64,000 bases of DNA from Parelaphostrongylus tenuis (taxonomy: Eukaryota; Nematoda; Chromadorea; Rhabditida; Metastrongylidae), in assembly GCA_019055375.1 (NCBI GenBank), contig JAHQIW010000330.1, forward strand, positions 124,001 to 188,000, read 5' to 3'. The notes beneath the pieces are model-generated. The model was not told the origin of the DNA, searched no databases, and saw only the letters and a list, made by a program, of their open reading frames with translations. Each line of letters begins with the position of its first letter. Positions within the stretch are counted from its first letter, which is position 1. Made by a program: the position numbers and the translations under genes. Shown one piece after another: positions 12,640-24,340 of the stretch.

Positions 12640-15600
12640 TTGAAGACTTAATTTTTATTCGTTCGACCTATATCATTGTCATGTAAACGATTTTGAACCG
12701 GTTGGTTGCGACGTTCATAGTATGTTTCGAAGTGAAGATTCAACGTGCGTCACATCCTAACGTACACTTGCTATGAGATGCAGTGGTATCAAAGGGTCCA
12801 TATTCATTTCTTGCATAGCTGAATTGAACTTCGACTTCGAAGCACCTAAAGAGAATCTCCAGTGATCTGCCTCGAAATTCCTGCACGTAGCAGCACCTCT
12901 ACCATTTGCTTCGCTGCCTTCGGTCTTCATCCGTGAAGATGGTAGGTTTTGGTTAAAAGTTATGATTATGCAATCTTTTTCCACTGAAGTGTCGGATGGT
13001 GTTGGATCGTGATTTCCTCTGTGGAATCGGGATAGGTGTGCTAAAATGTTCTCAGATCGTCACTATATGAACACTGCGACCTCTACGAATTTAGAGAAGT
13101 TTTCTACAGTGTGGATAGGAATCTTCCAGATGACACGAATTTGTATCGAGGCAGTGAACCTTGAGAGTGAGTAGCACACACGACAACGTGTTGTAAGTAT
13201 CCTTTAGGTCTAACGTCATCACAGGAGAATATATCAAACTCTGAGAAAAAATCTTTTTTGCTATCTCATTTGGTAAGTATGTTGTAGTAAATTTATTCTC
13301 TAAAAAGATGCATACTAAATAAATATAGAGTGGTAAAGCGAGTTTTGTATTTTTGAATAACATGTTCATGAGAAAATATGCCTTTTTGGGAAAACGCTGA
13401 ATGGTCACCACACCATATTAATCGGTGTCTAGTCGATCTATTATGTGTACAAATAAGTCTTCGCCGTATTTTTGCCGTAATACTACTACAAATAAATATA
13501 TGCAAATTCATCCTTTCGTTTCAAAGTGCGTTAAAAGCACTACATATTCCCGTGTTTATTGTAAACGAAATATTCTGTATGACGACTTCTACAGATACTT
13601 TGAAGATGACGCCTTTTTTACCAGAAAACGTTATTTGTGAAAACCTTAGTTCGCAGATTCATTAGTCAAAATTGATTGAAATTGCTTGATTTTAGTATCT
13701 TCAATTGAGCACATTCTTGCGAACATTTTGATATAAACTCGCTTATACTTGGTTTAAGATAGAGCTGTCGTGGGAACAAATTCGCTTACAAATATGGGGA
13801 CAATGAAATACCGCGCTTGAGCAATGGAATTGGATTTTGCTCCATCTTAGAGCGAATAGAGGCAAGTTGAATACCAAAAAGTTTGCAAGAGAATGCGCGA
13901 TTGAACGATACCGAAGTCATGGAGTTACGTTGCAAAAATTTTATTGAAAAACAAAAAAGGCAAGGACTTTGCACTAACGCTGCATGATATCACTCTCTTC
14001 CTGTAGCAGACGCCTAGTGAAAACGTCATAAAAGAACTGATATAAGAGGTTTCAGAAGGTTTTACCTCACCTACATTATTCTTCCGATAGTGTACCGCCA
14101 AATTACTTCTTGAAACTACCAACTGCATATTACAAATTAGCAACTTCAAAAAATTGGCGTTTCTTAGGTACAGCAGTCTTTGTCTTCAAAGTCCTATAAG
14201 AACAACCATATAAAATACTTAATTTATAAGCAACATATAGATGAACAGTGTTCTGAACGCTCTTTCAACAAAAAAGTGGTTACATATCCTAATGTTACTA
14301 TTAATAAAGTAAGACAATGGCAGAGTTTTACCTGTACATCTACTACCTTAGTTTAATGTACTGATCATAACTAGTTATTAGAAAATCAGTTTCAGAGAGT
14401 CCTAAAATTTCTCACTTCTCTACCGGGTATCTACTATTCATATCGATGTGTTTTTTGAGAAGTATCGTGTGACTCCTCAATTCTCTAATGTCATCGTAAG
14501 TTTACTATGAAATGCTTTTTTGACATCACACGTACAAAGAATCTTTGATTCGTATTTGGTATCTATTTGTAGTATATTTTTCCACATGATAAAGTCAAAG
14601 TTACAATGCATTAAAATACTTGAATGAGGATAGGACTAAACAAACATCGGTATTTGCGAAAAAAACAAGGTTGTCTGTGATCAGTAGTTTAAGGCATTAT
14701 TATATGCCTCCGATTCTCTATCAAACTGTGCTGTAAGCTATCTTGATTACTTACTCAAACTGTATTGCGATTTTGTAAATGAAATACTTTTTACTGAGTA
14801 CAGCATAAAAAACGTCGCCAAGAAGTTACATATTAGTGCTATTCTCATCGATTTCGTATCGTACTAGTGTTTTTTCTCAAATCCTTCTTCATCTTCGCCA
14901 ACTCAATTCTCTTCACCTTTATAATATTTCTTAGACACTCGAATCAAATTGGCTATAGTAGCGTTTTGAATATTTATTCTTTATTTTGAAATGCTTGAGT
15001 GTCTAACGATGGGAAAAATTTCTATGAGAGATCAAAAGAAAGTAATTTATTCAATACGCAGCGAAATTTCTTAACAAATACCGACATATATTATATGTAG
15101 ATACGCTTTTCCTTATACATGAGTTTGAAGATTACCAACACACTCATCCATGTTCCATTTGAAACCGCTCCCTATTTTTTGTCTGGCCCAATCGGAATAC
15201 GATCAAATACTTCTAACTGCACAAAAGGTCAACTATGAAGGTTAAGAAGTAATATTCTGATAAATAAAACAACTGAGAAGATGCAAATGAGAAAGAATTG
15301 TAGACTCGGCTGTGTCGTTCGATGATAAGAATTGTACATATGTCTATCTAGTAAGCGCTATAACTCTAAAATACAAGCATGTTATCGTCAACATTTGAAG
15401 TGGTTTTGCATCTTATAATCAATATATAGTGGGTTTTATTATATCCACATATAATATACAAATAATATGATATGTGTAACAACTGAAATGTAATGATAGC
15501 TAACGGTTGATTGGTCTACCTGTTGATAAATTATTTCACATAGAGGCATCTGCAAGTTACTGAATGCTTAAAACGGTGCTTTCGGTCCCACACCTCCATT

Positions 15601-15740
15601 TCCATCTTCTTTTGATTAATTATCCAATGAACATATATTGAGCGCCAAAAACTCAAAGCCCACTAAACTCAAAATGCGCAATATACTGCCCACGCGGTCT
15701 CGAATGAAATTCAACAAGTTTACTCACGCACAGGAATTCA
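12640..15740. other. No gene recognised; very AT-rich from 14150
   Basis: Frames of 60-106 codons at 12757-14149 show no domain. From 14150 to 15740 there are practically no frames above 60 codons on either strand. Confidence 0.5.
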
Positions 15741-15749
15741 ACTGTCCAA

Positions 15750-15860
15750 AAATATCCAGTGATACTGAGTGATATGTAAAAACTTTCGTCCCCAGCTAGG
15801 AGTTGTACTCGCGTTTCAGCTGTGGCGGTGGCGCTACTCGACGCCCTGTTTGAATGAAGA
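15750..15860 (-). mobile_element. tRNA-like element, family 4, partial
   Basis: Shared flank TGAGTGATATGTAAAAACTTT is followed by a diverged tRNA-like core seen on the reverse strand. It belongs with the copies at 19.2, 21.0, 24.4 and 29.15 kb. Confidence 0.4.
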
Positions 15861-16384
15861 TTAGCAAGGTACGGTAGCTCAAGTGATGTGAAGTAGCATG
15901 CGCTCTCGGTATGGATGAAACATGATTTCAGCTCTTAGCTGGGATCTAAAGCTTTTTGCATAGAACTTAACATCCTAGGATATTTGATGATAGCATTATA
16001 ACACTGCTTCAAAAAGCTGGTTAAATAAAGCACATCATACATGTTTCAAAATTCAATTCAAAGAGCGTTTTTCAATAGATTCGTAAACTCGTTCTATGTA
16101 ATAATATAAATTTTGATTTAGGCTATGAATGCTGTGATTGAATTCAGCTTCTAGTTTGTTGAAATTTCAGACTCCACTAGCTCTCTATTGGATTCTGGAA
16201 TGCGTTGCAACCTTTGCCGCCTTCGATATGGCAGATATGTTAATGTCAGTGGTATATCCTTCTTTGAATTTCCTTTTCAAAATCTTATACAAAAAAGCTC
16301 CTACCTCATTTGCTTGGGACTCCTATAGAGTAGTAGTCAGTTGCGCCTAAGGGCGCACGTAGGCTTTGCCACGAAGTCCCTCCA

Positions 16385-16520
16385 GTTAAGTAAGTAAACT
16401 CTCCGCGGTTGGAAGAATGGTAGTTGATTTGTCTCGTGAGATAGCAGCACTGATTTGGTTCATTGGTAGGCCGTCACAATTTATTGAATAAGTCAAATAT
16501 GCATTCAGTTATTGCTAAGG
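16385..16520 (+). mobile_element. SINE family 1, internal part
   Basis: CTCTCCGCGGTTGG, GATAGCAGCACTGATTTGGT and ATATGCATTCAGTTATTGC match the family body. The head is missing. The 111-codon frame that starts inside it (16512-16847) has hydrophobic stretches but no recognisable domain. Confidence 0.55.
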
Positions 16521-17019
16521 TGCTCAGTAATGGTTACATCTCGCAATGAAAACTTCACTCTTTTCTGCTTAGTCATTGTCGCCTATGCGATTCTATATTT
16601 CTCAATAACACTGCTAAGCTTTGAACTCTATTGGCATTGTCCGACATACTGCCATGCTCATGATTCCATTTCGATTCTCAATCAGCCAAAAGCTATTGTT
16701 GCTCCTATAATTATGTTAACGACCCAGAGTGTAATACTTTTTGGGCTGGAGGTGACTAATGCTTCATCAAAATCGTTTCATACACAGAATTGTTGTATGG
16801 TTCCTAGCAGTGTCTTAAATGAGGCCCTGCGTGTCCCTCTTGAATAGTGGTGATCTCAAACAGGTGATGAACGTTTGTTCCCACACTGAAGTGTTCAAAC
16901 GCTTTCTATTCTGAGCACTACCATTTACTTCTCGTGCCCACTTTCGTAATTTTCAATTACCTGTTGGAGTTCTTCTCAGATTATGACAGCAACTATCAAA
17001 TCTGCTCAACAAGTCCATC

Positions 17020-17330
17020 TTGGCAAGAGCTCCCATCCCTAGAGTGGGAACGACCTCACCCCCTCTGCTCCAGCGTGGGAACGGCTTCATCTCCTCCCCT
17101 ACCCCTCTGCTACACTAACTTCAACGTGGCAGCTACACTAACTTCAACGTGGCAATCACTGTTTATCTCACTCCTCCCTGCCACTCGGCACTCGTCCATC
17201 GGAAAGAATGTTGATGGTTCGATCCCCTGCCACAACACTTCACTGTAGCTTTCCATGGCGCTCTCTTTTTGTTCTCACTACAATATGTTCGAATCACTAG
17301 AACACCAAATCACACACATCTCATATGGCA
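17020..17330 (+). mobile_element. SINE family 3 (tRNA-like head), copy 1 of an inverted pair
   Basis: A head with AGAGCTCCCA and duplicated GTGGGAACG segments leads to a B-box-like GGTTCGATCCCCTGCC and a 3' part ending CACCAAATCACAC. It matches the reverse complement of 17455-17712. An internal duplication, CTACACTAACTTCAACGTGG, is present twice. The 104-codon frame here is repeat translation. Confidence 0.6.
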
Positions 17331-17454
17331 CCGTAAAACAAGCCATTAATGTATATAATTATGTATAAGATATTATGTTGCATGAGCTGCAGATTGCCGA
17401 ATAGATGGTGATAAATAAAATATATACACTGGTCGCTTGTGCTACGGTATTACT

Positions 17455-17712
17455 ACATGAGATATGGTGTGATTTGGTGTGCCAGTGATTCGAGCATATT
17501 GGAGTGAAAACAAAAAGATAACACCAAAAAAATTACACTGAAGTTTAGTGGCAGGGTATCGAACCAAAAACCTTCTTCCCGATGGGCGGCTGTCGAGTTG
17601 CAGAGAGGAGTGAGACATACAGTGGTTGACACATTGAGGTTAGGGTCACGACGCGGAGGGTGTGGAGTCGTCCCCACGCTGTGGGTGAGAGCTCTTACCA
17701 ATTAGACACTCC
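17455..17712 (-). mobile_element. SINE family 3, copy 2 of an inverted pair
   Basis: On the reverse strand, GTGTCTAATTGGTAAGAGCT is an A-box-like tRNA head and GGTTCGATACCCTGCCAC a B-box-like site. The 3' end is CACACCAAATCACACCATAT. It faces copy 1 across about 125 bp. Confidence 0.65.
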
Positions 17713-18450
17713 CAGTATGGTTTCGTGGAAGTCAAACGGTTGAAGCGGTGTTGAATAAAATTTACATGCAGTTGGCGTAATACTTTCCATCCTCAAACCA
17801 TTGTGAAGAAAACCAGACCACACTGCGACGTTTTTGCCATTTTAATTAGGAAACCCTTTCAATAAAGTCCGTAATCACATTTTGGATTTATCTCAGTACT
17901 TTTTGGCTGGTTCTCTCACATTCGTCATCCATGATAATCTTCGCTTATTCGTGTAGGTACGTTTACCGTTGGAGAGTTATTTCTTCACTGCCCTCCTGGG
18001 ATAGCTCTGTAAAGGAGTATCAAAGTCTTTAGCAAACTGCGACACCATCACTTTCGTAGTCTTCAGATTTAGCGGAATGGCTGGTACTTTCTACACCACC
18101 ATTACTTACCGAATCCTTCGTGAAGGGTGCTCATGTAAAACCGATTTAACAATACTTATTGTTGCTCAATCTCACCATTTCTTCCCATTCTGTCAAACTC
18201 TTTCCTTACCGTTTTCAAATTCAGTGACATCTTGCATTCTTTTTCTTCACTAAACGTGCTCCATGGCCTGCAGTGATTACATCGCTAATGATTATCTGTA
18301 ACTATAAATCAATACTTATTCAATTCTAGCGTATTTTTGAGTATTTCAAGTTTTCTTGAGAAGAAACGCGATAAATATTCTTAAACTTTATTTTTAGGTA
18401 CATTGCTTTAAAGATCTGTCTCATAGAGGTTTTACGATGGAAAATGAACC
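17713..18450. other. No gene recognised
   Basis: No frame, repeat or motif was identified. Confidence 0.5.
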
Positions 18451-18457
18451 AGAGTGA

Positions 18458-18583
18458 ATGTTGCTTTTTACACATCAAAGTGCAGGACGAGGCGTCGATT
18501 TGCTGTACGGCTCAAAGCCCGGAACCTACCATGGAGGCTCAGAGTCCGGACTCTACCATGGACAGCACACAAAAGAACTCTAA
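18458..18583 (+). CDS. Small open frame with two YHG repeats (41 aa), status unknown
   Basis: ATG at 18458 opens 41 codons to TAA. The middle holds two tandem 27 bp units (18509-18535, 18536-18562) encoding GSKPGTYHG and GSESGLYHG. The repeat is GC-rich against an AT-rich background, and the changes between units keep G, S, G, Y, H and G. This could be a short secreted-peptide gene, an exon of something larger, or a chance tandem duplication. There is no signal peptide, and no dibasic sites flank the repeats, which argues against a classic neuropeptide precursor. Confidence 0.25.
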   Translation: MLLFTHQSAGRGVDLLYGSKPGTYHGGSESGLYHGQHTKEL

Positions 18584-19044
18584 CAACGTAGCAGTATTGT
18601 TTTTGCAAAATTTATGAGCAAATTTGGAAAAGTAATTCATTTAATGGTATTTTCATATTTGCGACAATGCGTATTTTCGTCTTTATTTCGCACACTTAAT
18701 TGCGACACTTCGTAATTCGTTGGTAGAGGCCTACACTGAACTCAGTACATGTTGTCGGTTGTGCGTTTCAAACAAAAAACACGTCTAATCCCTATTAATG
18801 AACCAATTACATCTGCGTTGAGGGGTAGAAGTTATGGTAGTACAGTTACTCTGCAAGTTATAGCTGCTATGTGATATATCTCGTTGGATTCTGAGTAAAA
18901 TGCTGGAGGCCGGCTTGCTCTTTTTGAACAAAGTGCCACACGTTGATGAGCTGGTTACTTTGTATCTCCCTACTGCATGCGACACGGTTTTGTTGACATT
19001 TGTTTTTATGGCGTGTTCCACAAAGTAGGTTAACTATCCCTTTA

Positions 19045-19145
19045 TTTACCTATTACCCAGTATATGTCAGCGTCGCTGGGTTCAATGTCGATATCGACAG
19101 CCTAGCCCTAACCGTTCACGGTTGGTTGCTGAAAGATAGATGCGC
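19045..19145 (+). repeat. Dispersed repeat shared with 24.62-24.72 kb
   Basis: CTGGGTTCAATGTCGA, a central CCGTTCACGG-type segment and GATAGATGCGCTG occur in the same order in both copies. The type of element is unknown; at both sites it lies within about 150 bp of a family 4 tRNA-like copy. Confidence 0.5.
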
Positions 19146-19177
19146 TGTAACGTAGAAGAAGTGGTATCAAAACAGGC

Positions 19178-19300
19178 GTCAGTAGTGCAACAGATTAGAG
19201 CACTCGCTTCCGGATAGGGTGAAGCGAGGGTTTCGAGTCCCGATTGACGCAAAAGTTTTGCACATCACTCTACATCGCTGGGTATATCCATAAACCTATA
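19178..19300 (+). mobile_element. tRNA-like element, family 4
   Basis: GCGTCAGTAGTGCAACAGAT and AGAGCACTCGCTTCCGG are followed by a B-box-like GGTTTCGAGTCCCG and the closing strand TTGACGC, which pairs with the opening GCGTCA. The anticodon-type stem (CGCTTC/GAAGCG) has a 10-nt loop, so this is not a functional tRNA. The 3' flank GTTTTGCACATCACT is the family terminal repeat. Confidence 0.55.
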
Positions 19301-19626
19301 TTTGTACCCTACATATATGGAATGTGACCGTTGATTATTTACATTATACATAGACAGAAACACCCTTTCTCTGATGTAAGAAGCACACAATCACAATTTG
19401 CCTGATACTGAAGATATGCTCCGCAATCGATAGTCTTCTCAATTCTTTATATCAAAAAATACTACCCATATGCTGAAATAATAGTTCATAGGACTACTGG
19501 TACTGAACAATCTATGGATAAAAACTGAGTAAAGCCAGTTCACTGCAAGAAGGTGTATTGATCTAGGTCGCACCATTTCGGGCAGTTGCGAAGTATCCTG
19601 ATCGAGGCATTTATTCATCAAAAATA

Positions 19627-19968
19627 ATGAGCTATAATATGACGTATGTTGATCATTTTCCTTCGAGAAGCAATTATGCAGTCAAGCCAATGGATATCGA
19701 TACTACGTCTGCCGATCATTTTTCTCCGTTTTGGAGAAACGATCATTCACTGAAGCCTACGAAATTCGCTGCAGCCTCTGCTGATCATTCTACTCTTTCG
19801 AAAAGCAATCATTCATTGAAGTCAATGGATGTCGACACAAAGTCTGCTGATAATTCTCCGTTTCTGAGCTCATCTATGACACGAGAGCCCACGAATGCAT
19901 TTGAGAGCACCTGGAGTCGCTCATTCATGATGGAAAACGATCAAGAGGTGAAATTTCGTACTATTTAA
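19627..19968 (+). CDS. Hypothetical 113-aa protein with four ~22-residue repeats
   Basis: The frame opens at ATG 19627 and ends TAA 19968. It has four imperfect units beginning YVDHFPSRSNY, SADHFSPFWRND, SADHSTLSKSNH and SADNSPFLSSS. Between them runs a theme such as HSLKSMDVDTK or AVKPMDIDTT. The repeat is conserved at protein level (D, S, K-P/S-M-D-I/V-D-T) while the DNA has drifted, which favours real coding. The composition is Ser/Asp-rich, with no signal peptide or membrane segment. A GAG/GTGAAA site at the end could be a splice donor, so this might be one exon. I do not recognise the family. Confidence 0.4.
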   Translation: MSYNMTYVDHFPSRSNYAVKPMDIDTTSADHFSPFWRNDHSLKPTKFAAASADHSTLSKSNHSLKSMDVDTKSADNSPFLSSSMTREPTNAFESTWSRSFMMENDQEVKFRTI

Positions 19969-20151
19969 CGGTTTCAAAATCAGTCAAGATTACAATAGGC
20001 TTCTCACACTAATTTGCAAATCAAGCGAAAAATAAAATAAGTTACTGAAATTGGGAATTTCTGAATTTTTTTATCGTACTTAAAAAACCTCTTCAGATGT
20101 TATAGAAAGTAAATAGAATGTAATACATGAAGCTCTGCGCTTTGCAACTTA

Positions 20152-20520
20152 ATAGGTTGGGGAGAAAGTTCTGAGAAAGTGCTTGTAAAACATTTACAGT
20201 CAAAATATTCTCCTTTGACTTTGAGCACTTCCTGCCACTTCGCCGGCTAAAGGTCAATTCCATTTTTGTAATTCCAATTTTGTCTTCGCCCCAAGCCAGA
20301 TTGATGCGTTCACTTGCCACCGTTGCCTTTCAACCCAACATCATTCATGCATCATCGACAACCTAATTTGCACGCTTGTTGACTCCACCTTGGAATAAGT
20401 AGATTAATCATAAACCAATCAACGCGGGAGAAGACGGGCTTTCAAGTGAGCCTAAAAATACAAAAATGGCCGACACCCAAAAAGTTACAAGCATTTTCTC
20501 AGAGTTTTTCCCCAACCTTG
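20152..20520 (-). mobile_element. Internally deleted mariner with TIRs
   Basis: The left end ATAGGTTGGGGAGAAAGTTC and the inverted right end AAGGTTGGGGAAAAACTCTG are TIRs of the mariner element type also seen at 26.95 kb. Between them, on the minus strand, a decayed frame gives VASERINLAWGEDKIGITK, matching the start of a mariner HTH domain. The catalytic DDD region is absent. Confidence 0.7.
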
Positions 20521-20969
20521 TAATTTATTAGAACTCATTTAGGTTTTCGCTCTGTGATGGCCCCGTATGACGTTATTATTATATCAGTATAGCATCATCG
20601 GATCATCTTTATCACATCGTAGATGTTATGCTCACAAAGATTAGAGTCAAATCAAAAGTTACAGCGAAACGAAGATAGTCTGGCAGTTTTACTAAATTGG
20701 TCATTTTAGCAGAAGTTTCATCTGCCTTGTTTTACGCTGTTCTTCGGCTTTGTATATTGAAACTGATATGCGTCAGATTGCTAATCTCTTTTAGTCGGTG
20801 ATGACGTCCGAATGCATTACTCCGGAATCGAATGGTGAAGACCTTATCACCAATCCGATGTTCACGGTTAGTTCTTCAACGAGAGATTCACAAAAGTCTC
20901 AGACCCCCGAATATGATAAGTTTAATTGAAATATATTATGAATTGCAAATGCACCTAAGAGAATTGAGT

Positions 20970-21055
20970 GGTAAGTCCAACCTCAGACGGGAGTTGTGAC
21001 CGCGTTTCACCCATACAGAGGGCGCATGCTACCATTACACCACAGAGGCACCGCT
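20970..21055 (-). mobile_element. tRNA-like element, family 4
   Basis: The reverse strand reads GTGCCTCTGTGGTGTAATGG then AGCATGCGCC (A-box-like) and CGGTCACAACTCCCGTCTGA (B-box-like), with CCTC/GAGG able to close an acceptor-like stem. Confidence 0.5.
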
Positions 21056-21069
21056 TCGCCACTGCTCAT

Positions 21070-21855
21070 TCTTCAATGTCTCTATCATAGCTCTCAGCCA
21101 CCAACCTTTGAAAGGTTTGGTTGGGTTCTTAATATCACTTTGTAAATCCACTCAAGCTGACAGCCATGCGATATGCAATTCTTAAGATTTCTATTTTTAA
21201 TAACACTAAAAATCTTGAACATGAAATTTATTATTTTTGAAAAAGACGATATTTCAACAGTCGGTGTATCCAAATTTCAGCTGGAGTTTCCAAAAATTGG
21301 TCGACAACGATCTAAGATAATCACGATGTCAAACGTCTCACAAAGAAAAATTATTTGGACATTACGGGTGGATATTCATTGACGTTTAAGCATTCATATG
21401 ACTAACTTTATTGAATGCCTCAAATTTTTCCACTGGTTTAGTCCAATCTTGTCGATATTCTTTCGGCAGCACCAGTTGTTGGAATGTTAGAAGCCGGACA
21501 ACACGGCTGTATAAACGTCGCTATGAAAGACGACTGTGCAGAAAATGGAAAGGTATCGTAAGCGGTTACAATGAGTAGAATAGAAATTCGAAGTGGCCGA
21601 AAAGTTACTGCGAGCAGTAAACTGATGTCTGGAAGTAGACTAAAGAATAAGAAAGCTTTTTCCAAGATTCGTAAGTGATAATCAACAAGTGAGGTTCTCA
21701 GTAAACTACATTCCTTTTTTCGCCTATACACAAATCTAGTCGGAAATTATCTAAACGCACTTTATCTACAAATAAGCCTTTGAATACTGAGTATTTTTCG
21801 GTTTCGCGGAAATAAATAAATATTCAACCTTATTTGCCTGCGCAAGTATTTGTCA
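21070..21855. other. No gene recognised
   Basis: Frames of 69 and 97 codons (21173-21382, 21438-21731) lack motifs and splice context. Confidence 0.45.
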
Positions 21856-22645
21856 TAGGAGTGTTAGTAATTACTCGAATGCTTAAATCTCTGAATACAG
21901 CCCTGCGTGGTTGGATTTTAAAGAAGTCTGTGTTATAACGCTGTATAATCCAAAATAAAGTTATGTTACACATGACCACGCGTTTATTTTCTTATCTTGC
22001 TTACATTTCGCTGGACAAAACTCCTTCCTTAGAGTACTAATATACTTTAGACAGCACAAGTCTGGAAGAACTCAAAAATGTGCTTGCCTTTTGAAAAGGC
22101 TATTCTGATGGCGCTGTAGGAGAAAGAAAAGAATTGTGTTTTACACCTCGCCTTACAGAGCTCTTATCTTAGACTATTAGTATTCAATCGATAGCATAAG
22201 ACAATTCCAATACTGTGATTCTTTTTTGGAAAGAATGTTGCACTGAAGTGTAGCAGGGAAAATATAATCTAGCTCACATACTCGGAGAGCTTGTTTACCG
22301 GCCCCACCTACGGGCTGGAAGGAGGGTTGATTGATCGATGCCTGGCAGGTCAGACATGTGGGGCGCAACTTGTTTTGAGTTGGGAATCTTTTCTCCATTC
22401 TGAGAAACTCTATATAAAACGGGTGACTCAGATATGAAGAGATCTTCTCTACACGTTCACATGCCTTTCGTGCTTTCCGCGACTTGAACACCTGGAAATA
22501 GTGAGAGCGCGTGGACGATGTAAAGCATGATTTCATGTTGGATTTTACATCTTTATAAAAGAGTGTTTTCAAAGACAGACCACGCAGGGCTGTAGCCAAA
22601 TATTCAAGCTTTCGTATAATTTCTAACACTCTTATGAAAAATCTT
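21855..22645. mobile_element. DNA element with long TIRs (~785 bp), copy 2
   Basis: The left end CATAGGAGTGTTAGTAATTA and the inverted right end CATAAGAGTGTTAGAAATTA extend into TIRs that share TACAGCCCTGCGTGGT. The interior (TTCGCTGGACAAAACTCCTT, then CTCGCCTTACAGAGCTC) matches the copy at 1.9 kb. The 150-codon minus-strand frame 22177-22629 lies entirely inside, shows no transposase motif, and is probably incidental. Confidence 0.7.
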
Positions 22646-22649
22646 GTGC

Positions 22650-24335
22650 ATCGAATGAGGTCGAATAATCTTTTGTTCCCGTTTACCGAAAAGTACCGAG
22701 TTTTGAGTAGATAATTAATGCTGAAGACGAAAGTCGTTAGATTTGCCAGTTATATTAGAGAAAGACCCTGTATTGATGTTTGCTAAAATGTTTTTGATAT
22801 TAATAATCTCTTTGTGAACTTCTCGTCAATGGTTCTTCTTATTAAGCAATGAATCTGCTTGACTCGTGGATGAAAAAACCACATAAAAATTTTACGATAG
22901 AGCTCATATCTTTCAACATCGATCAATAGGTTCACGAGTTTTCGTACTTCTTCTTCAGATCATCAGCACACTTTTTTTGAGATACATTCTTTTCAGCTTG
23001 CAATTTCATACGCGTTCGTTGATGATTCTGTTGAGGACTTTGATAGAGAACTCTACGATATCTCAAACTGTATGGATCGCATTCTCGACGTAGTGTTTCG
23101 ATAAGACGACAAACATCCACTACGCTTTCACTTTCTTTGGCAGAAGATTTTGATTTTTCTTTTCATTTCAAGAATTGTTTATTATTTTGTGATGAAATGT
23201 AGCTAGTGGATACGAATTCAGTGCAATATTCCTTTCCATCTCAAAGACAATTAGTGACTTGTTATAGATGTGAATACGCTTCTCACACCCACAAATGCCT
23301 TAGTTTTTTTGCACCGGAAAATTTCTCGTTCACCAAAATATAGACGCCAGCTTTCATTTCTTGTAAGCCTCTGGTTGTTCATTCTTCATGATGTCGCCAA
23401 AAAAGAATGCTTCATTCAAGTTATTTTTTCTGGAAATTACGATGCGCCATCGATGTGACATATCAAAATTTTCAATCTTCTTGAAAAAGTATTTTAGCAA
23501 CTTTCCGACCAAAGACATAGAAGGCGTGGCATGGCAGCACGTGAGATGGAATCGACGACTAGGTGTATATCGCAGTACAACTCTAACCACTGCACTACAC
23601 ACTCTTAAACGCTTCTGAACATATGATGTTGAAAACAACAAGTGAGACGGAATCATTCGCACACACCAAAATTTTTGTTAGATCCTTATCAGTTCAGGTC
23701 ATAATAATCTGATTTGTCTGGCTTACTAAAATCGAGTTCCACTTTATACTCGCTGCAAAAATGACAAAAAGTAGATGTTTTTGACAATCCAGGGAAAAAG
23801 TGCTAAAAAGCACCAATAAAATAACAAAAATATATCATAAACCGTTTCAATTGTTTCTGAAGACGGGTTATGTTAACAAGTAACAGGCATATTTATTCAA
23901 AGATCTATACACCTCTTCCAATCCCTTGAATCCACAAAAAAAAAACCTTTGGAAAGCTCTGAAATACTTTCTTTTTGACAAACAACACCTTTAGAAACCG
24001 TTAACTGAAGATCGAAATGATGTGTGAACACAAGACATTGTTGCTTCTGCTCATAGCCAGTTTTTGAGTAAGTCATGTCGTGTTTTATTGCCGTTCGGCA
24101 AGAAAATCACCATCAGATAGTGGCTCGGCAATAAATGAAAGCAAGAAGTTGAAATAGTAGATTGTCGGACTAGCACTGTGACCGTTAGGAACGAGTATAA
24201 CATAAGAACAATTTCTTTTTTTCGTATTGAAAGTTGCACGAGGTTAGCACTTCTCTTACTTTAACGGGTAACATTCCAGCGATTTTTCGTTGCCCAGAGC
24301 CTGAAGACGTATTATATAGCCAACCGTTCGACTAA
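22650..24335. other. No gene recognised
   Basis: The stretch contains frames of 60-102 codons with no domain. A possible SINE family 1 head on the minus strand lies near 23545-23612 (CACTGCACTACACACTC). Nothing else was assigned. Confidence 0.4.
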
Positions 24336-24340
24336 TTTAG

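Noticed and set aside
16512..16847. 111-codon frame with hydrophobic stretches suggesting a membrane protein
   Set aside because: It starts inside a SINE; the hydrophobicity is what AT-rich sequence gives by chance, and no family was recognised.
19183..19254. Possible functional tRNA gene
   Set aside because: The acceptor-type stem pairs, but the anticodon loop is 10 nt and the sequence belongs to the repeat family with GTGATGTGCAAAACTTT ends.
22177..22629. 150-codon minus-strand frame
   Set aside because: It lies wholly inside the long-TIR element, includes TIR sequence, and has no transposase catalytic motif.
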